From assembly GCA_050014095.1 (NCBI GenBank), contig JBEKDZ010000003.1:1-64000 (forward strand): DNA of 64,000 nt, given 5' to 3'. The translations under genes and the position numbers were made by a program. This document shows, one piece after another, positions 51,110 to 60,421 of the stretch. Origin of the DNA: RBG-13-51-18 sp050014095. Lineage in GTDB: Bacteria; Chloroflexota; Dehalococcoidia; Dehalococcoidales; RBG-16-60-22. Numbering within the stretch: position 1 is the first letter of the stretch; every line of letters starts with the position of its first letter. The notes beneath the pieces were generated by a model. That model saw only the letters and a list, made by a program, of their open reading frames with translations, was not told the origin of the DNA and made no database searches.

Positions 51110-52576
51110 GTGATTGAAGAAACCAAACTAGAAAAGATAGTTGGTAAAGCCAATATTGACCGAAAACGAACGACTTTACACGAATATTCGCAGGATATGA
51201 GCTTTATACATCCAATAAGACCTGAAGCAGTGATAAAACCGCAAAATACTGCGGAAATCCAGCAACTAATCAACCTGGCCAGACAAACTGGAACGCCATT
51301 AATACCCATTAGCTCGGGGTCACCGCATTTCCGTGGCGATACGGTTCCAAGCATTGGAGGGGCGATTATAGTGGACTTAAGTGGGATGAAAAAAATCTTC
51401 CGTGTCAGCCGTAAGCACCGCGTCGCCATGTTCGAACCTGGAGTAACCTTTGAAGAGCTTATAAAAGCCGTAGCAAAAGAAGGACTCCGCCTCAATATGC
51501 CGTTATTACCACGTATATCAAAATCAGTAGTTGGAAGCATTTTAGAAAGAGAACCGGTAATCATGCCTAAATACCACTGGGATATCGCCGACCCGCTGGC
51601 TTGCACCGAGGTTATCCTAGGTACGGGCGACGTAATACGTACCGGAGCAGCTGCTGGGTCAGGCACGATAGAAGAGCAGTGGGCTGCTGGAGGTGCCCAG
51701 AAGGAAGCGGCTGGTCCTTCTTCAGCTTCATGGTATCGCGTTATCCAAGGTTCACAGGGGACTATGGGCATCGTCACTTGGATTTCGGCCAGGTGTGAAA
51801 TCATCCCCAAACTGGAAGAGCCTTTTCTAGTCGGTTCATCAAAATTGGATAAAATTATGGATGTTGTACATTGGCTGATACGACGTCGGCTAATAAATGA
51901 GTGTTTTGTGTTAAACAATGTTAATTTAGCTTCAATCATGGCTAAAAATGTTACCAGAAACAAACACCAGCTTCAAACCGGTTTACCGCCCTTTATATTG
52001 TTTTTTAATATCGCCGCTTACGACTACTTCCCCGAAGAAAGATTGAACGGTCAAACCAAAGATATGATTGAGATAATGCAACAGGTCGGTTTGGATGTGG
52101 TAAAGACTCTCGGTGGTATCACAGCTGCCGAATTACTAAAAACAGTTCAGCAGCCATCGACCGAGCCATTCTGGAAACTGCGTGAAAAGGGAGGTTGCCA
52201 GGACATTTTCTTCCTAACCTTGAACGATAGACTCGAAGAATTGGTTAATACCATGTACAACCTGGTATCTGAATCAGGTTACCCAACCTCTGATATAGGC
52301 ATTTATCTACAGCCGATTGTGCAAGGCGTCAATTGTCACTTTGAATTCAATCTACCATACAACCCAGAGAATCAGGAGGAATATCATCAAGTAAGAACAT
52401 TATCTGAAAAGATTACTAAAGCCTTAATTAATAAAGGAGTTTTCTTCTCACGGCCATATGGGGAACAAACTCGATATATTATGAACCGCGATGCTGCCAC
52501 AGTAGCTGCCTTAAAAAAGGTCAAAGCCATTGTTGACCCCGATAATATCATGAATCCAGGGAAATTATGCTTTTAA
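51110..52576 (+). CDS. FAD-binding oxidoreductase subunit (GlcD/VAO-like), cassette 2
   Basis: This 488-residue protein is the equal-length paralogue of 8117-9583, with SSGSPHFRGDTVPSIGGAII, QGSQGTMGIVTW and a tail VKAIVDPDNIMNPGKLCF. The start is GTG 51110 with AGGGGG upstream. It is the first gene of the second FAD/Fe-S/FAD cassette and lies behind an IclR gene. It probably binds FAD and oxidises a hydroxy or aromatic substrate together with the other two subunits. Confidence 0.85.
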   Translation: MIEETKLEKIVGKANIDRKRTTLHEYSQDMSFIHPIRPEAVIKPQNTAEIQQLINLARQTGTPLIPISSGSPHFRGDTVPSIGGAIIVDLSGMKKIFRVSRKHRVAMFEPGVTFEELIKAVAKEGLRLNMPLLPRISKSVVGSILEREPVIMPKYHWDIADPLACTEVILGTGDVIRTGAAAGSGTIEEQWAAGGAQKEAAGPSSASWYRVIQGSQGTMGIVTWISARCEIIPKLEEPFLVGSSKLDKIMDVVHWLIRRRLINECFVLNNVNLASIMAKNVTRNKHQLQTGLPPFILFFNIAAYDYFPEERLNGQTKDMIEIMQQVGLDVVKTLGGITAAELLKTVQQPSTEPFWKLREKGGCQDIFFLTLNDRLEELVNTMYNLVSESGYPTSDIGIYLQPIVQGVNCHFEFNLPYNPENQEEYHQVRTLSEKITKALINKGVFFSRPYGEQTRYIMNRDAATVAALKKVKAIVDPDNIMNPGKLCF

Positions 52577-52609
52577 TCCGTAAAAAAGATTCGCAAAGGA
52601 AGTAAAAAA

Positions 52610-53878
52610 ATGAGTTTAGAAGAATATAAAAACGATATGCAAACTTGCTGCCGGTGCTCGGCCTGCAAATTCATACCCTTTGAGAATGTCAAGGGATTCG
52701 ATAATGTCAACGTTTGCCCCAGCATATCAAGGTATGATTTCCATGCGTATTCTGGCGGCGGCAGACTTGGCATAGGCATGGCCCTGCTGGAAAAAAGGAT
52801 AGATTACACCGATAAGCTGCTGGAAGTTATCTACAACTGCCAGATGTGTGGGGCTTGCGATACTTCTTGTAAATATGCCATGGATATGGAAGTGATCGAA
52901 CCCATTAATGAAATCCGGTTTGCCTGCGTAGAAAGCGGCCATACTCTACCCATCCTTGATAAAATGATAGCCAGCCTGCGGGCACAAGGTCCAATGGTAT
53001 TAGGAACCAAAGTTAAGCGTGGGGAATGGGCCAAAGGGCTTAAGGTAAAAGATTACACGAAGCAGAAAGCGGAAATAATCTATCATGCCGGCTGCCGGAC
53101 ATGTTATGACCAGTCTATGTGGCATACGGCACAATCCGTTATCAAATTGATGCAGAAAGCCGACAGCGATGTCGCCATCGCCTACGAAGAATCCTGCTGT
53201 GGCGGGAGAGCCTACCAGATGGGTTATCGGGAAGTCGCTCTCAATCAGGCGCAGCGTAATATGGACATGATGAAAAAAGCAGGGGTCAAAACCCTGGTGA
53301 CAGGTTGCGCCGAATGCTACTACGCCTTTAAAGTGCTTTATGACAAGTTCGAGGGGAAGGGTGATATTGAAGTGCTTCATACCTCGGAGTACTTTAACCG
53401 CCTGATAAAAAAAGGCTCGTTAAAACCCCAGAAAAAGGTTAACCTATCGGTTACTTACCATGACCCCTGCCATCTCGGTCGGCAAGGAGAACCATACATT
53501 CACTGGAATGGCAAGCGTATACCAGGGCAAATCATCCTCTTCGATCCACCTAAAGAGTTCCGCCGGGGCACCTATGGAGTATATCAACCACCTCGGGATA
53601 TCCTTGAAAGTATCCCTGGTTTAAAACTTATAGAAATGGACAGGACTAAAGAATACGCATGGTGCTGTGGCGCAGGCGGCGGTGTCAGCGAAACGAATCC
53701 TGAGTTCGCCCGCTGGACAGCAAATGAAAGAATTAAAGAAGCCAAGAGGACAGGAGCCGAAGCTATAGTTACCGGTTGCCCAGGGTGTGAGACCAGCTTT
53801 AACGCCGCGATAAAAGAGGACGTCAACGGATTCAAAGTATTTGATGTAGTCGAGCTACTAGCAAAGACGATTTTTTAA
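52610..53878 (+). CDS. Fe-S oxidoreductase with CCG domains, cassette 2
   Basis: The 422-residue protein matches 6808-8076 in length and order: CCRCSAC, CQMCGACDTSCKYAM, then HAGC, ESCCGG, CAEC and HDPCHLGR, WCCGAGGG, CPGC. In this copy the last motif is GCPGC where the other has ACPWC. It should transfer electrons between the flavin subunits and a cellular carrier. AAGGAAG precedes the ATG; gaps to both neighbours are short. Confidence 0.9.
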   Translation: MSLEEYKNDMQTCCRCSACKFIPFENVKGFDNVNVCPSISRYDFHAYSGGGRLGIGMALLEKRIDYTDKLLEVIYNCQMCGACDTSCKYAMDMEVIEPINEIRFACVESGHTLPILDKMIASLRAQGPMVLGTKVKRGEWAKGLKVKDYTKQKAEIIYHAGCRTCYDQSMWHTAQSVIKLMQKADSDVAIAYEESCCGGRAYQMGYREVALNQAQRNMDMMKKAGVKTLVTGCAECYYAFKVLYDKFEGKGDIEVLHTSEYFNRLIKKGSLKPQKKVNLSVTYHDPCHLGRQGEPYIHWNGKRIPGQIILFDPPKEFRRGTYGVYQPPRDILESIPGLKLIEMDRTKEYAWCCGAGGGVSETNPEFARWTANERIKEAKRTGAEAIVTGCPGCETSFNAAIKEDVNGFKVFDVVELLAKTIF

Positions 53879-53898
53879 CTACAGAAGGAGATGAAGAA

Positions 53899-55449
53899 AT
53901 GGCATTAACCAAAGAACAATATGCCGCTTTCGAGGATATCGTAGGTTCAGCATACATTTCTTCCGACCCGGTAATAATGTATGCCTATTCCTGGCGTTCC
54001 GGTTTATATGCAGGTATAGACAATTTTACCCCCCTTTTTGAAGCTGCGTTGTTACCGCAGACTACAGAGGAAGTCCAAGCAATCGTTAAATTGTGTAACA
54101 AATACGGGCTGCAGTTTAAGGCTACCAGTACTAATTGGGGGCCGTATAATGATGCCGCAGGACCCGGAGTTTTAAAAATAGACCTTAGGCGCATGAACCG
54201 GATTATTGAAATCAATGAAAAAAATATGTATGCCGTGGTCGAGCCTTACGTCATCGGTGCCCAACTCCAGGCCGAATGCATGAAGAGAGGCTTTAACTGT
54301 AATCAAAATGGGGCAGGGACGAACTGCTCGGCGCTGCCGATAGCAGCGCATGGCGGCTATGGACATTTAAGCCAGAGCGGTAGTTATGGCGAGCGTAATA
54401 TGCTGGCTTTGGAGTGGGTAACACCAGATGGAGAAATCATCAAACTCGGATCGCTGGGTTCAGCGGATGAATGGTTTTGCGGCGATGGTCCCGGCCCCTC
54501 GCTAAGAGGGATTATTCGGGGTAATGTAACGCCACTGGGTGGTTTGGGTGTATTTACTAAAGCGGCTACTAAGATATATCCCTGGAGCGGCCCCGCTGTT
54601 TTCCCCATTGAAGGAGTATCGCCACATTATGCCCCGAGCCAGATTCCCCCGCATTTTCTTATTTGCTTCTACTCTTTCCCCTCCCTGGATATGCTGGATG
54701 AAGCCCAGCGCAAAATAGGAGAAAGCGAAATCGCTTACGAGTTGATGGGTTTCAATGCAGCGATGGCGGCTTCAAATATAGCTACATCCAATGAAGAAAT
54801 GGTCAAACTTTTCAAAGAATTCAGCGGAATGGTACAGGGGCCATGCTGCATGATAATTATCGTCGGTGATTCTACGCGAGATTTCGAGTACAAAACTAAA
54901 GTATTAAAGCAAATCGCTGAGGAAACGCAAGGAAAATCCCTAGACAAAATTGTGGAAGATCCCAAAGTAGCCGGCGGCTGTCTTTGGCGCTGGATGCGTT
55001 CTACTGGCTCGATTAGAGAAGTATTCCGTGCGACAGGATGTTTTGGTGGTGAAGTAGGTGGTACGGATACATATCGTCTCATGGCTGATTATATAATTGA
55101 AACTGGTAAATGTAAAGATGACTTAATCAAGAAACAACTGGTCTATAATGATGGATCTTCTCCATTCACCCAATGTATCGAACATGGGCATACCGGCCAT
55201 GGCGAACTGCTTATCCGTTATCGGCCTGACGCTACCACCTGGAACGGTCTTATGGAGTTCATGGCGAAAGCCAATAACATCGCTATAAACGGTCACTTCG
55301 GTGTTCCCGGGCATGTGTTCAGTGATGCCCAACATGACATCTATGGCCCGCATGTTTCTAATTACCATCTCTGGTTAAGAAGAATCAAGGCAAGTTTCGA
55401 TCCTAATAATGCTTCGGAGGGCAGCCACTATATCACTGTTAAAAAATAA
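53899..55449 (+). CDS. FAD-binding oxidase subunit (PCMH/VAO type), cassette 2
   Basis: The 516-residue protein parallels 5247-6791: RRMNRIIEINEKNMYAVVEP, GAGTNCSALPIAAHGGYGHL, GSYGERNMLALEWVTPDGEI and a tail SFDPNNASEGSHYITVKK. It has AGGAGA before the ATG. Where cassette 1 is followed by SDR genes, this one is followed by a Liv-type transporter. The two complexes may act on related substrates with different uptake (inference). Confidence 0.85.
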   Translation: MALTKEQYAAFEDIVGSAYISSDPVIMYAYSWRSGLYAGIDNFTPLFEAALLPQTTEEVQAIVKLCNKYGLQFKATSTNWGPYNDAAGPGVLKIDLRRMNRIIEINEKNMYAVVEPYVIGAQLQAECMKRGFNCNQNGAGTNCSALPIAAHGGYGHLSQSGSYGERNMLALEWVTPDGEIIKLGSLGSADEWFCGDGPGPSLRGIIRGNVTPLGGLGVFTKAATKIYPWSGPAVFPIEGVSPHYAPSQIPPHFLICFYSFPSLDMLDEAQRKIGESEIAYELMGFNAAMAASNIATSNEEMVKLFKEFSGMVQGPCCMIIIVGDSTRDFEYKTKVLKQIAEETQGKSLDKIVEDPKVAGGCLWRWMRSTGSIREVFRATGCFGGEVGGTDTYRLMADYIIETGKCKDDLIKKQLVYNDGSSPFTQCIEHGHTGHGELLIRYRPDATTWNGLMEFMAKANNIAINGHFGVPGHVFSDAQHDIYGPHVSNYHLWLRRIKASFDPNNASEGSHYITVKK

Positions 55450-55485
55450 CACTGGGCAATGCTGCCTTGAATAAGGAGTAATTAT

Positions 55486-55581
55486 ATGAACCATTTAACA
55501 CACATTAAACCGAAAGGAGGCAAGGAAAATTATGAAATGAACTGTGTACTATCAAGAAAGAACCACTTTAAAGGAGGATAA
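55486..55581 (+). CDS. Possible 31-residue leader peptide before livK
   Basis: AAGGAG at 55473-55478 precedes ATG 55486. The frame encodes MNHLTHIKPKGGKENYEMNC then VLSRKNHFKGG and stops at TAA 55579. The last codons form the livK ribosome site (AAGGAGGA, 55571-55578), so translation of the two may be coupled. No known peptide matches; it may also be chance. Confidence 0.35.
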   Translation: MNHLTHIKPKGGKENYEMNCVLSRKNHFKGG

Positions 55582-55587
55582 TTTAAA

Positions 55588-56802
55588 ATGAAGAAATGGG
55601 CATTTATTCTTTTCACGGTATTTATAGCCGCAGCATTGATTCTTAGTGGCTGTAGTACGTCGTCGAACACAACTACAACTCAAGCACCAAAAACCCTGAA
55701 AATAGGTGCTATGTATTCACTCACTGGTGATATGTCTACAGTTGAAATCTTGCTAAGAGATGGGGCGTTATTATGCCAAGATTGGATTAACGAGAATGGC
55801 GGTATCACCATTAACGGTGAAAAATATCTCATTGAATTAGTTGTTGAAGACACAAAAAGCACCGTTGATGGAACGGTAACAGCCGCTACCAAACTTGTTG
55901 AACAAGATAAGGTGAAATTCATAATCGGGCTGGTCAGACCTGATATGTCGATTGCTTGTTCATCAGTCACTGAAGCCGCCGGAGTACTGCGTGCTCTAGA
56001 TTGGGATGGCAACCCAGAGGACATGAGTGCAAAAACACCTTACACTTTCAGACCTATTCTAGGCGGTGCCGAGATGATACCGGTGCTTTACGATTACCTG
56101 GTCGAGGCCTACCCGAATGTAAAAACAGTGGCCATTCTGAATTCAGACGAACCAGGTGGACAGGGTTATTCAAAAGCATCCGAGGCCATCGCCGGGGCGC
56201 ACGGACTTCAAGTGGTAGCATCTGAATTAACTCCTACAGGCACCCAGGATTATTACTCGGTCATGACCAAGTTATTAGCAGCCAAACCGGATGCTTTGGA
56301 TCTGGGTTCAGGGAATCCCATGGAAGTAGAACTAAGATTCAAACAGGCACGAGAGTTGGGTTTTACCGGTCCTATTTTTAATCTTACACCAGTTTCACTT
56401 TACAATATTCTGGATACGGCAGGAAAAGACCTTTGTTATGATTACTTTAACCCAGCTTTAGACATGCAGAGCTCTACTGTACCTTCAATGATAAAAGAAG
56501 TACAGAAGCGATGGGAAGCCGCGTATGGGACATCCTTCCAAGATAATTTCGAATCTTTCCAAGGTTGGGATACCCTTTGGTGTTTGGTTCAAGCTATTAA
56601 AGCAGCCCAAAGCATTGATCCGTCTACGGTGAAGACAGCCTGGGAGAAAATGCCGAGTATCGAAACGTGTTACGGTACTGGGCATATGGGAGGTCTAAAA
56701 ACTTATGGGATTAACCACCTGGTGGTAAGGCCACAGTGTATTAGCAGATTGAACAATGGAACAATAGAACTTATTAAGTGGTATACGCCAGACTTCCCTT
56801 AA
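55588..56802 (+). CDS. Liv-type ABC transporter substrate-binding lipoprotein
   Basis: The 404-residue protein has a lipoprotein signal (residues 1-22, lipobox LSGC with Cys22) and a periplasmic type-I binding fold: IGAMYSLTGDMSTVEILLRD, INENGGITINGEKY, VVEDTKSTVDGTVTAATKLV. Such proteins bring branched amino acids, amides or aromatic acids to LivHMGF. AAGGAGGA precedes the ATG. It is first in the transporter operon and the other four components follow. Confidence 0.92.
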   Translation: MKKWAFILFTVFIAAALILSGCSTSSNTTTTQAPKTLKIGAMYSLTGDMSTVEILLRDGALLCQDWINENGGITINGEKYLIELVVEDTKSTVDGTVTAATKLVEQDKVKFIIGLVRPDMSIACSSVTEAAGVLRALDWDGNPEDMSAKTPYTFRPILGGAEMIPVLYDYLVEAYPNVKTVAILNSDEPGGQGYSKASEAIAGAHGLQVVASELTPTGTQDYYSVMTKLLAAKPDALDLGSGNPMEVELRFKQARELGFTGPIFNLTPVSLYNILDTAGKDLCYDYFNPALDMQSSTVPSMIKEVQKRWEAAYGTSFQDNFESFQGWDTLWCLVQAIKAAQSIDPSTVKTAWEKMPSIETCYGTGHMGGLKTYGINHLVVRPQCISRLNNGTIELIKWYTPDFP

Positions 56803-56934
56803 AAGAAACTTCAATTTTTTACTAACAAGATAAACCGTGTCTTAAAAAATAAAAGGATAACGGTCATCAAGAAATTTAAGACATGTTAATACCACATGCA
56901 AAGTAAAAAACCGACAGGGAACACAAACGAGAAA

Positions 56935-56977
56935 AGGAGAGGAAACCTTCACTTTCAGGAGTAAGGCTTCCTCTCCT
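56935..56977 (+). promoter_or_regulatory. Stem-loop between livK- and livH-like genes
   Basis: AGGAGAGGAA (56935-56944) and TTCCTCTCCT (56968-56977) are perfect ten-base arms around 23 nt, with no T-run. The position suits mRNA processing or stabilising of the binding-protein message. Confidence 0.5.
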
Positions 56978-57032
56978 AAGAGTTTAGTATTTTCTATTAT
57001 CTTGAAAAAGTGTCTCTTATCAAGGAGATAAC

Positions 57033-57893
57033 TTGGGTTTAGATATATTTGTACAAAGCATATTAAATGGTCTGACATCAGGATGGATTTATGTGCTGCT
57101 AGCCGTAGGTCTTACATTGGTTTTTGGTATCATGAATATCGTCCAATTCGCCCACGGTGAGATATATATGCTCGGTGCTTATTGCAGCTACTTCTTAATT
57201 AAGTCATGCGGATTGAATTTTTGGGAAGCTTTACCAATTTCCGCAATTGTTATTGGTTTGCTTGGCATCATTCTGGAGAGATTCTTTTTCCGTCCTTTTC
57301 GTAACAAATTCGAGCCCAGTATCATTGTAGCTATTGGTCTCATGCTGGCTTTACAAACCATAGCCGTAGTAGGTTTCGGCACTGACACAAAAACGATGCC
57401 CAGCATCATCCCCGGTGTTTTAAGAGTCGGTGGTATTACGCTTTCTTGGGATAGATTGCTAGCCATATTCACCGGTATTGTGCTGATATCGGCGCTTTTC
57501 CTATTGGTTCAAAAAACTAAAATAGGCCAGGCAATGGTTGCCGTGTCTCAAGATACATATGCCGCTAGTTTACAGGGTATAGACGTTAACCGTGTCTCGG
57601 TCGTAGCCATGGTTCTCGGCTGTGCCCTTGCATCTATTGCCGGCTCGTTAATGGGTAGTATATTCACTACCAATCCATATATGGGGACATTGGCTATTAC
57701 TAAAGGAATTGCAGTAATAATTATGGGTGGGTTGGGAAGCATCCCTGGTGCAGTTGTCGGTGGACTCATTTTAGGTTTGATAGATGGCATAGTTCCACCT
57801 TTACTAAATACTAATATAGCCAATATATTCGGTTTTGTCGCCATCTTAGTTATCTTACTTTTCAGACCAAGAGGTCTTTTCGGACATGAGTAA
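57033..57893 (+). CDS. Liv-type ABC transporter permease (LivH)
   Basis: The 286-residue integral membrane protein has about eight hydrophobic segments and the LivH pattern (LTLVFGIMNIVQFAHGEIYM; GIAVIIMGGLGSIPGAVVGG, the EAA-like loop). TTG 57033 is preceded by AAGGAG. It overlaps the next gene by eight bases. It forms one half of the channel. Confidence 0.93.
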   Translation: MGLDIFVQSILNGLTSGWIYVLLAVGLTLVFGIMNIVQFAHGEIYMLGAYCSYFLIKSCGLNFWEALPISAIVIGLLGIILERFFFRPFRNKFEPSIIVAIGLMLALQTIAVVGFGTDTKTMPSIIPGVLRVGGITLSWDRLLAIFTGIVLISALFLLVQKTKIGQAMVAVSQDTYAASLQGIDVNRVSVVAMVLGCALASIAGSLMGSIFTTNPYMGTLAITKGIAVIIMGGLGSIPGAVVGGLILGLIDGIVPPLLNTNIANIFGFVAILVILLFRPRGLFGHE

Positions 57894-58878
57894 CTTGAAA
57901 AAATTCATCAAGCCTACCATTTATGTTGTCTTGATATTGTTTTTCTTCTTATTGCCGCTCTTTGTTAAGGAAACATATTTTATTCATGTATTGATTTTGG
58001 TCGGGATCAACATCATCCTCGCCAGCAGTCTACGTACTATAGCTACAACCGGACAAATATCTTTAGGTCATGCCGGTTTTATGGCAATTGGCGGCTACAC
58101 TACGGCTATACTGGTAATGAAATTGGGCATCTCTTCATGGGCTGCATTACTATTGGGAGGAATCGCCTCTGCCATTATAGCTTTATTAGTGGGTTTCCCA
58201 TTTGTTCGCGTCAAGCGGGTATATTTCGCGATGCTCACGCTATTTTTGGGCGAGATTATTCGGCTAGTAATCACAGAATTAAGAGCGTTTACTGGAGGCA
58301 CTTCCGGCCTCTTAAATATTCCTCCGCCAGATTCGATAAGTATTGGGAGCCTATTCATCATTACTTTCGATACCAAAGTAGCTTACTATTATTTTATTTT
58401 AGTTTTAGTACTGATTACCCTGTTGATTCTCTACCGGATCGAGTCTTCTCGTATTGGTAGAACTTTATATTCTATTCAACAAAGTGATTTTGTTGCCGAA
58501 AGCGTAGGCATAAATGTCATTAGTCTCAAGGTGTTTGTTTGGTGTGTGGGAGGTTTTTTTGCTGGTATAGCTGGAGGCTTTTATGCCCAATTCGTTCGTA
58601 ACCTAACGCCGGATAGTTTTGGTGTAATGCAAGCGATTTATATTGTAGTGTATATGGTGATAGGAGGACGGCGTAAGTTTTTTGGGGCAATCCTCGGAGC
58701 TTCTATTCTAACAATCCTTCCCGAGATTTTCCGAGTACTCAAAGAGTATGAACCATTTGTGTTCGTAGGCGTACTATTTCTTGTCATCTTTCTTTTACCC
58801 GGTGGCCTCGTAGATTTACCACAAGTGATAACAGCGCAAATTCGAAAACATCGTAAAGTGGAATCAAATGATGCTTGA
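57886..58878 (+). CDS. Liv-type ABC transporter permease (LivM)
   Basis: The 330-residue protein has about nine hydrophobic segments and LivM features (TTGQISLGHAGFMAIGGYTT; GVMQAIYIVVYMVIGGRRKF). It overlaps livH at its start and livG at its end, indicating tight coupling. It forms the second half of the channel. Confidence 0.93.
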   Translation: MSNLKKFIKPTIYVVLILFFFLLPLFVKETYFIHVLILVGINIILASSLRTIATTGQISLGHAGFMAIGGYTTAILVMKLGISSWAALLLGGIASAIIALLVGFPFVRVKRVYFAMLTLFLGEIIRLVITELRAFTGGTSGLLNIPPPDSISIGSLFIITFDTKVAYYYFILVLVLITLLILYRIESSRIGRTLYSIQQSDFVAESVGINVISLKVFVWCVGGFFAGIAGGFYAQFVRNLTPDSFGVMQAIYIVVYMVIGGRRKFFGAILGASILTILPEIFRVLKEYEPFVFVGVLFLVIFLLPGGLVDLPQVITAQIRKHRKVESNDA

Positions 58879-59641
58879 AATACGTGATGTTACGAAATCC
58901 TTTGGAGGACTACTCGCTGTTAACGAACTAAATATGAGTGTTAAACAGGGAGAAATTATTGGCCTTATTGGCCCTAACGGTGCTGGAAAGACCACGGTTT
59001 TTAATTTGATCACGGGATTTATCTCTCCAACCAAAGGTCAGATTATATTTGAGAAGACCAATATCACCGGTAAACCACCACACGCCATAGCCTCCAGAGG
59101 CATAGTTAGAACTTTTCAACAATCCGCCTTCTTGCCAGATTTTACCGTTCTACAGAACTCAGCAACCTCTTGTTACCTGTATCCTAAAGGTAATATCTTG
59201 GAAGCTATTTTCAACACGCCCGGTTATAAGAAAAAGGAAACAGCCGTTTATCAACGTGCGGCAGAACTCCTGAAATTCCTAGGACTTGAGCCCGTAAAAG
59301 ACGAATTGGCCGAGAACCTGCCCCATGGTTATCAGAGGCTACTCGGGATCGCCATAGCCTTGAGTGCCAAACCAAAGTTATTATTACTTGACGAGCCTTT
59401 AGGCGGTATGAATGCCTCGGAAGTCTCGGAGACAATAGCCTTTATCAGTAAGATACGCGAATCGGGCACCACGGTCCTGTTGGTGGAACACAATATGAGG
59501 GCTGTTATGGAATTATGTGATAGAATAGTCGTGATTAACTTCGGGCGGAAGATAGCTGAAGGACTGCCTGCTGAAATACAGAAAAATACAGAAGTGATTA
59601 AAGCCTACCTAGGAGTTAGCGAAGATGCTACTCAATGTTAA
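58868..59641 (+). CDS. Liv-type ABC transporter ATPase (LivG)
   Basis: The 257-residue ATPase has Walker A GPNGAGKTT, Q-loop FQQSAFLPDF, a signature in place of LSGGQ (LPHGYQRLLGIAIAL), Walker B LLLLDEPLGGM and the H-loop VEHNM. The LivG-type insert before the signature is present. It overlaps both neighbours. Confidence 0.93.
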   Translation: MMLEIRDVTKSFGGLLAVNELNMSVKQGEIIGLIGPNGAGKTTVFNLITGFISPTKGQIIFEKTNITGKPPHAIASRGIVRTFQQSAFLPDFTVLQNSATSCYLYPKGNILEAIFNTPGYKKKETAVYQRAAELLKFLGLEPVKDELAENLPHGYQRLLGIAIALSAKPKLLLLDEPLGGMNASEVSETIAFISKIRESGTTVLLVEHNMRAVMELCDRIVVINFGRKIAEGLPAEIQKNTEVIKAYLGVSEDATQC

Positions 59642-60329
59642 AAATATTAGAGTGAATTACAGTAAGGCTGAGGCAGTAAGAGGCGTTAGTATCGAAGTTC
59701 CAGAAGGTTGCGTGGTAGGCATTATTGGAGCTAATGGGGCTGGGAAAAGTACTATTTTAAAGGCAATAGTCGGGACGGTGCCAATAACCCATGGTGAAAT
59801 ATGGTTCAGCGATAAAAAAATCAATAACCTGAAAACTCACAAAATCGTCGAGCTAGGCCTTGTACATATCCCCGAGGGCCGCCATCTATTTCCCTATATG
59901 AGTGTCTTAGCCAATCTAAAATTGGGGGCATATTTAAGGAAGGACAAAGCCGCTATTAAAAAAGATTTAAATGTTGTCTTCGAGCGTTTCCCGAGGCTCT
60001 ACGAGAGACGTGAACAACAAGCATCAACCTTGAGCGGCGGGGAACAACAAATGCTGGCTATTGGCCGAGGTCTAATGGCAAAACCGAAGTTACTTCTTCT
60101 AGATGAACCTTCACTTGGGCTAGCTCCCATGGTAGTCCAGGAACTCGCTTGCATTATAAGTGATATAAATAAAAGTGGCATTAGCATTCTTTTAGTCGAG
60201 CAAAACGCTGGCTTGGCTACCAAGGTTACCGATATGGGCTATGTACTAGAAGTTGGTAAAATTGTTCTTGAAGGCAAACTAAAAGAAATTATGGGTAATG
60301 AGATAGTTAAAAGAGCTTTTCTGGGATAA
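59625..60329 (+). CDS. Liv-type ABC transporter ATPase (LivF)
   Basis: The 234-residue ATPase has Walker A GANGAGKST, signature LSGGEQQMLAIGRGL, Walker B LLLLDEPSLGLAP and H-loop VEQNAG, with the short LivF length. It ends the five-gene transporter set. Confidence 0.93.
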   Translation: MLLNVKNIRVNYSKAEAVRGVSIEVPEGCVVGIIGANGAGKSTILKAIVGTVPITHGEIWFSDKKINNLKTHKIVELGLVHIPEGRHLFPYMSVLANLKLGAYLRKDKAAIKKDLNVVFERFPRLYERREQQASTLSGGEQQMLAIGRGLMAKPKLLLLDEPSLGLAPMVVQELACIISDINKSGISILLVEQNAGLATKVTDMGYVLEVGKIVLEGKLKEIMGNEIVKRAFLG

Positions 60330-60421
60330 AAGCGAAAAGGTATGAAAAATAGGGTTCTAGAATAATTCTTTAACAGCACTTAGAGCCTTGAGGAATAAAA
60401 AACTAAACGAGAAATAAATAT

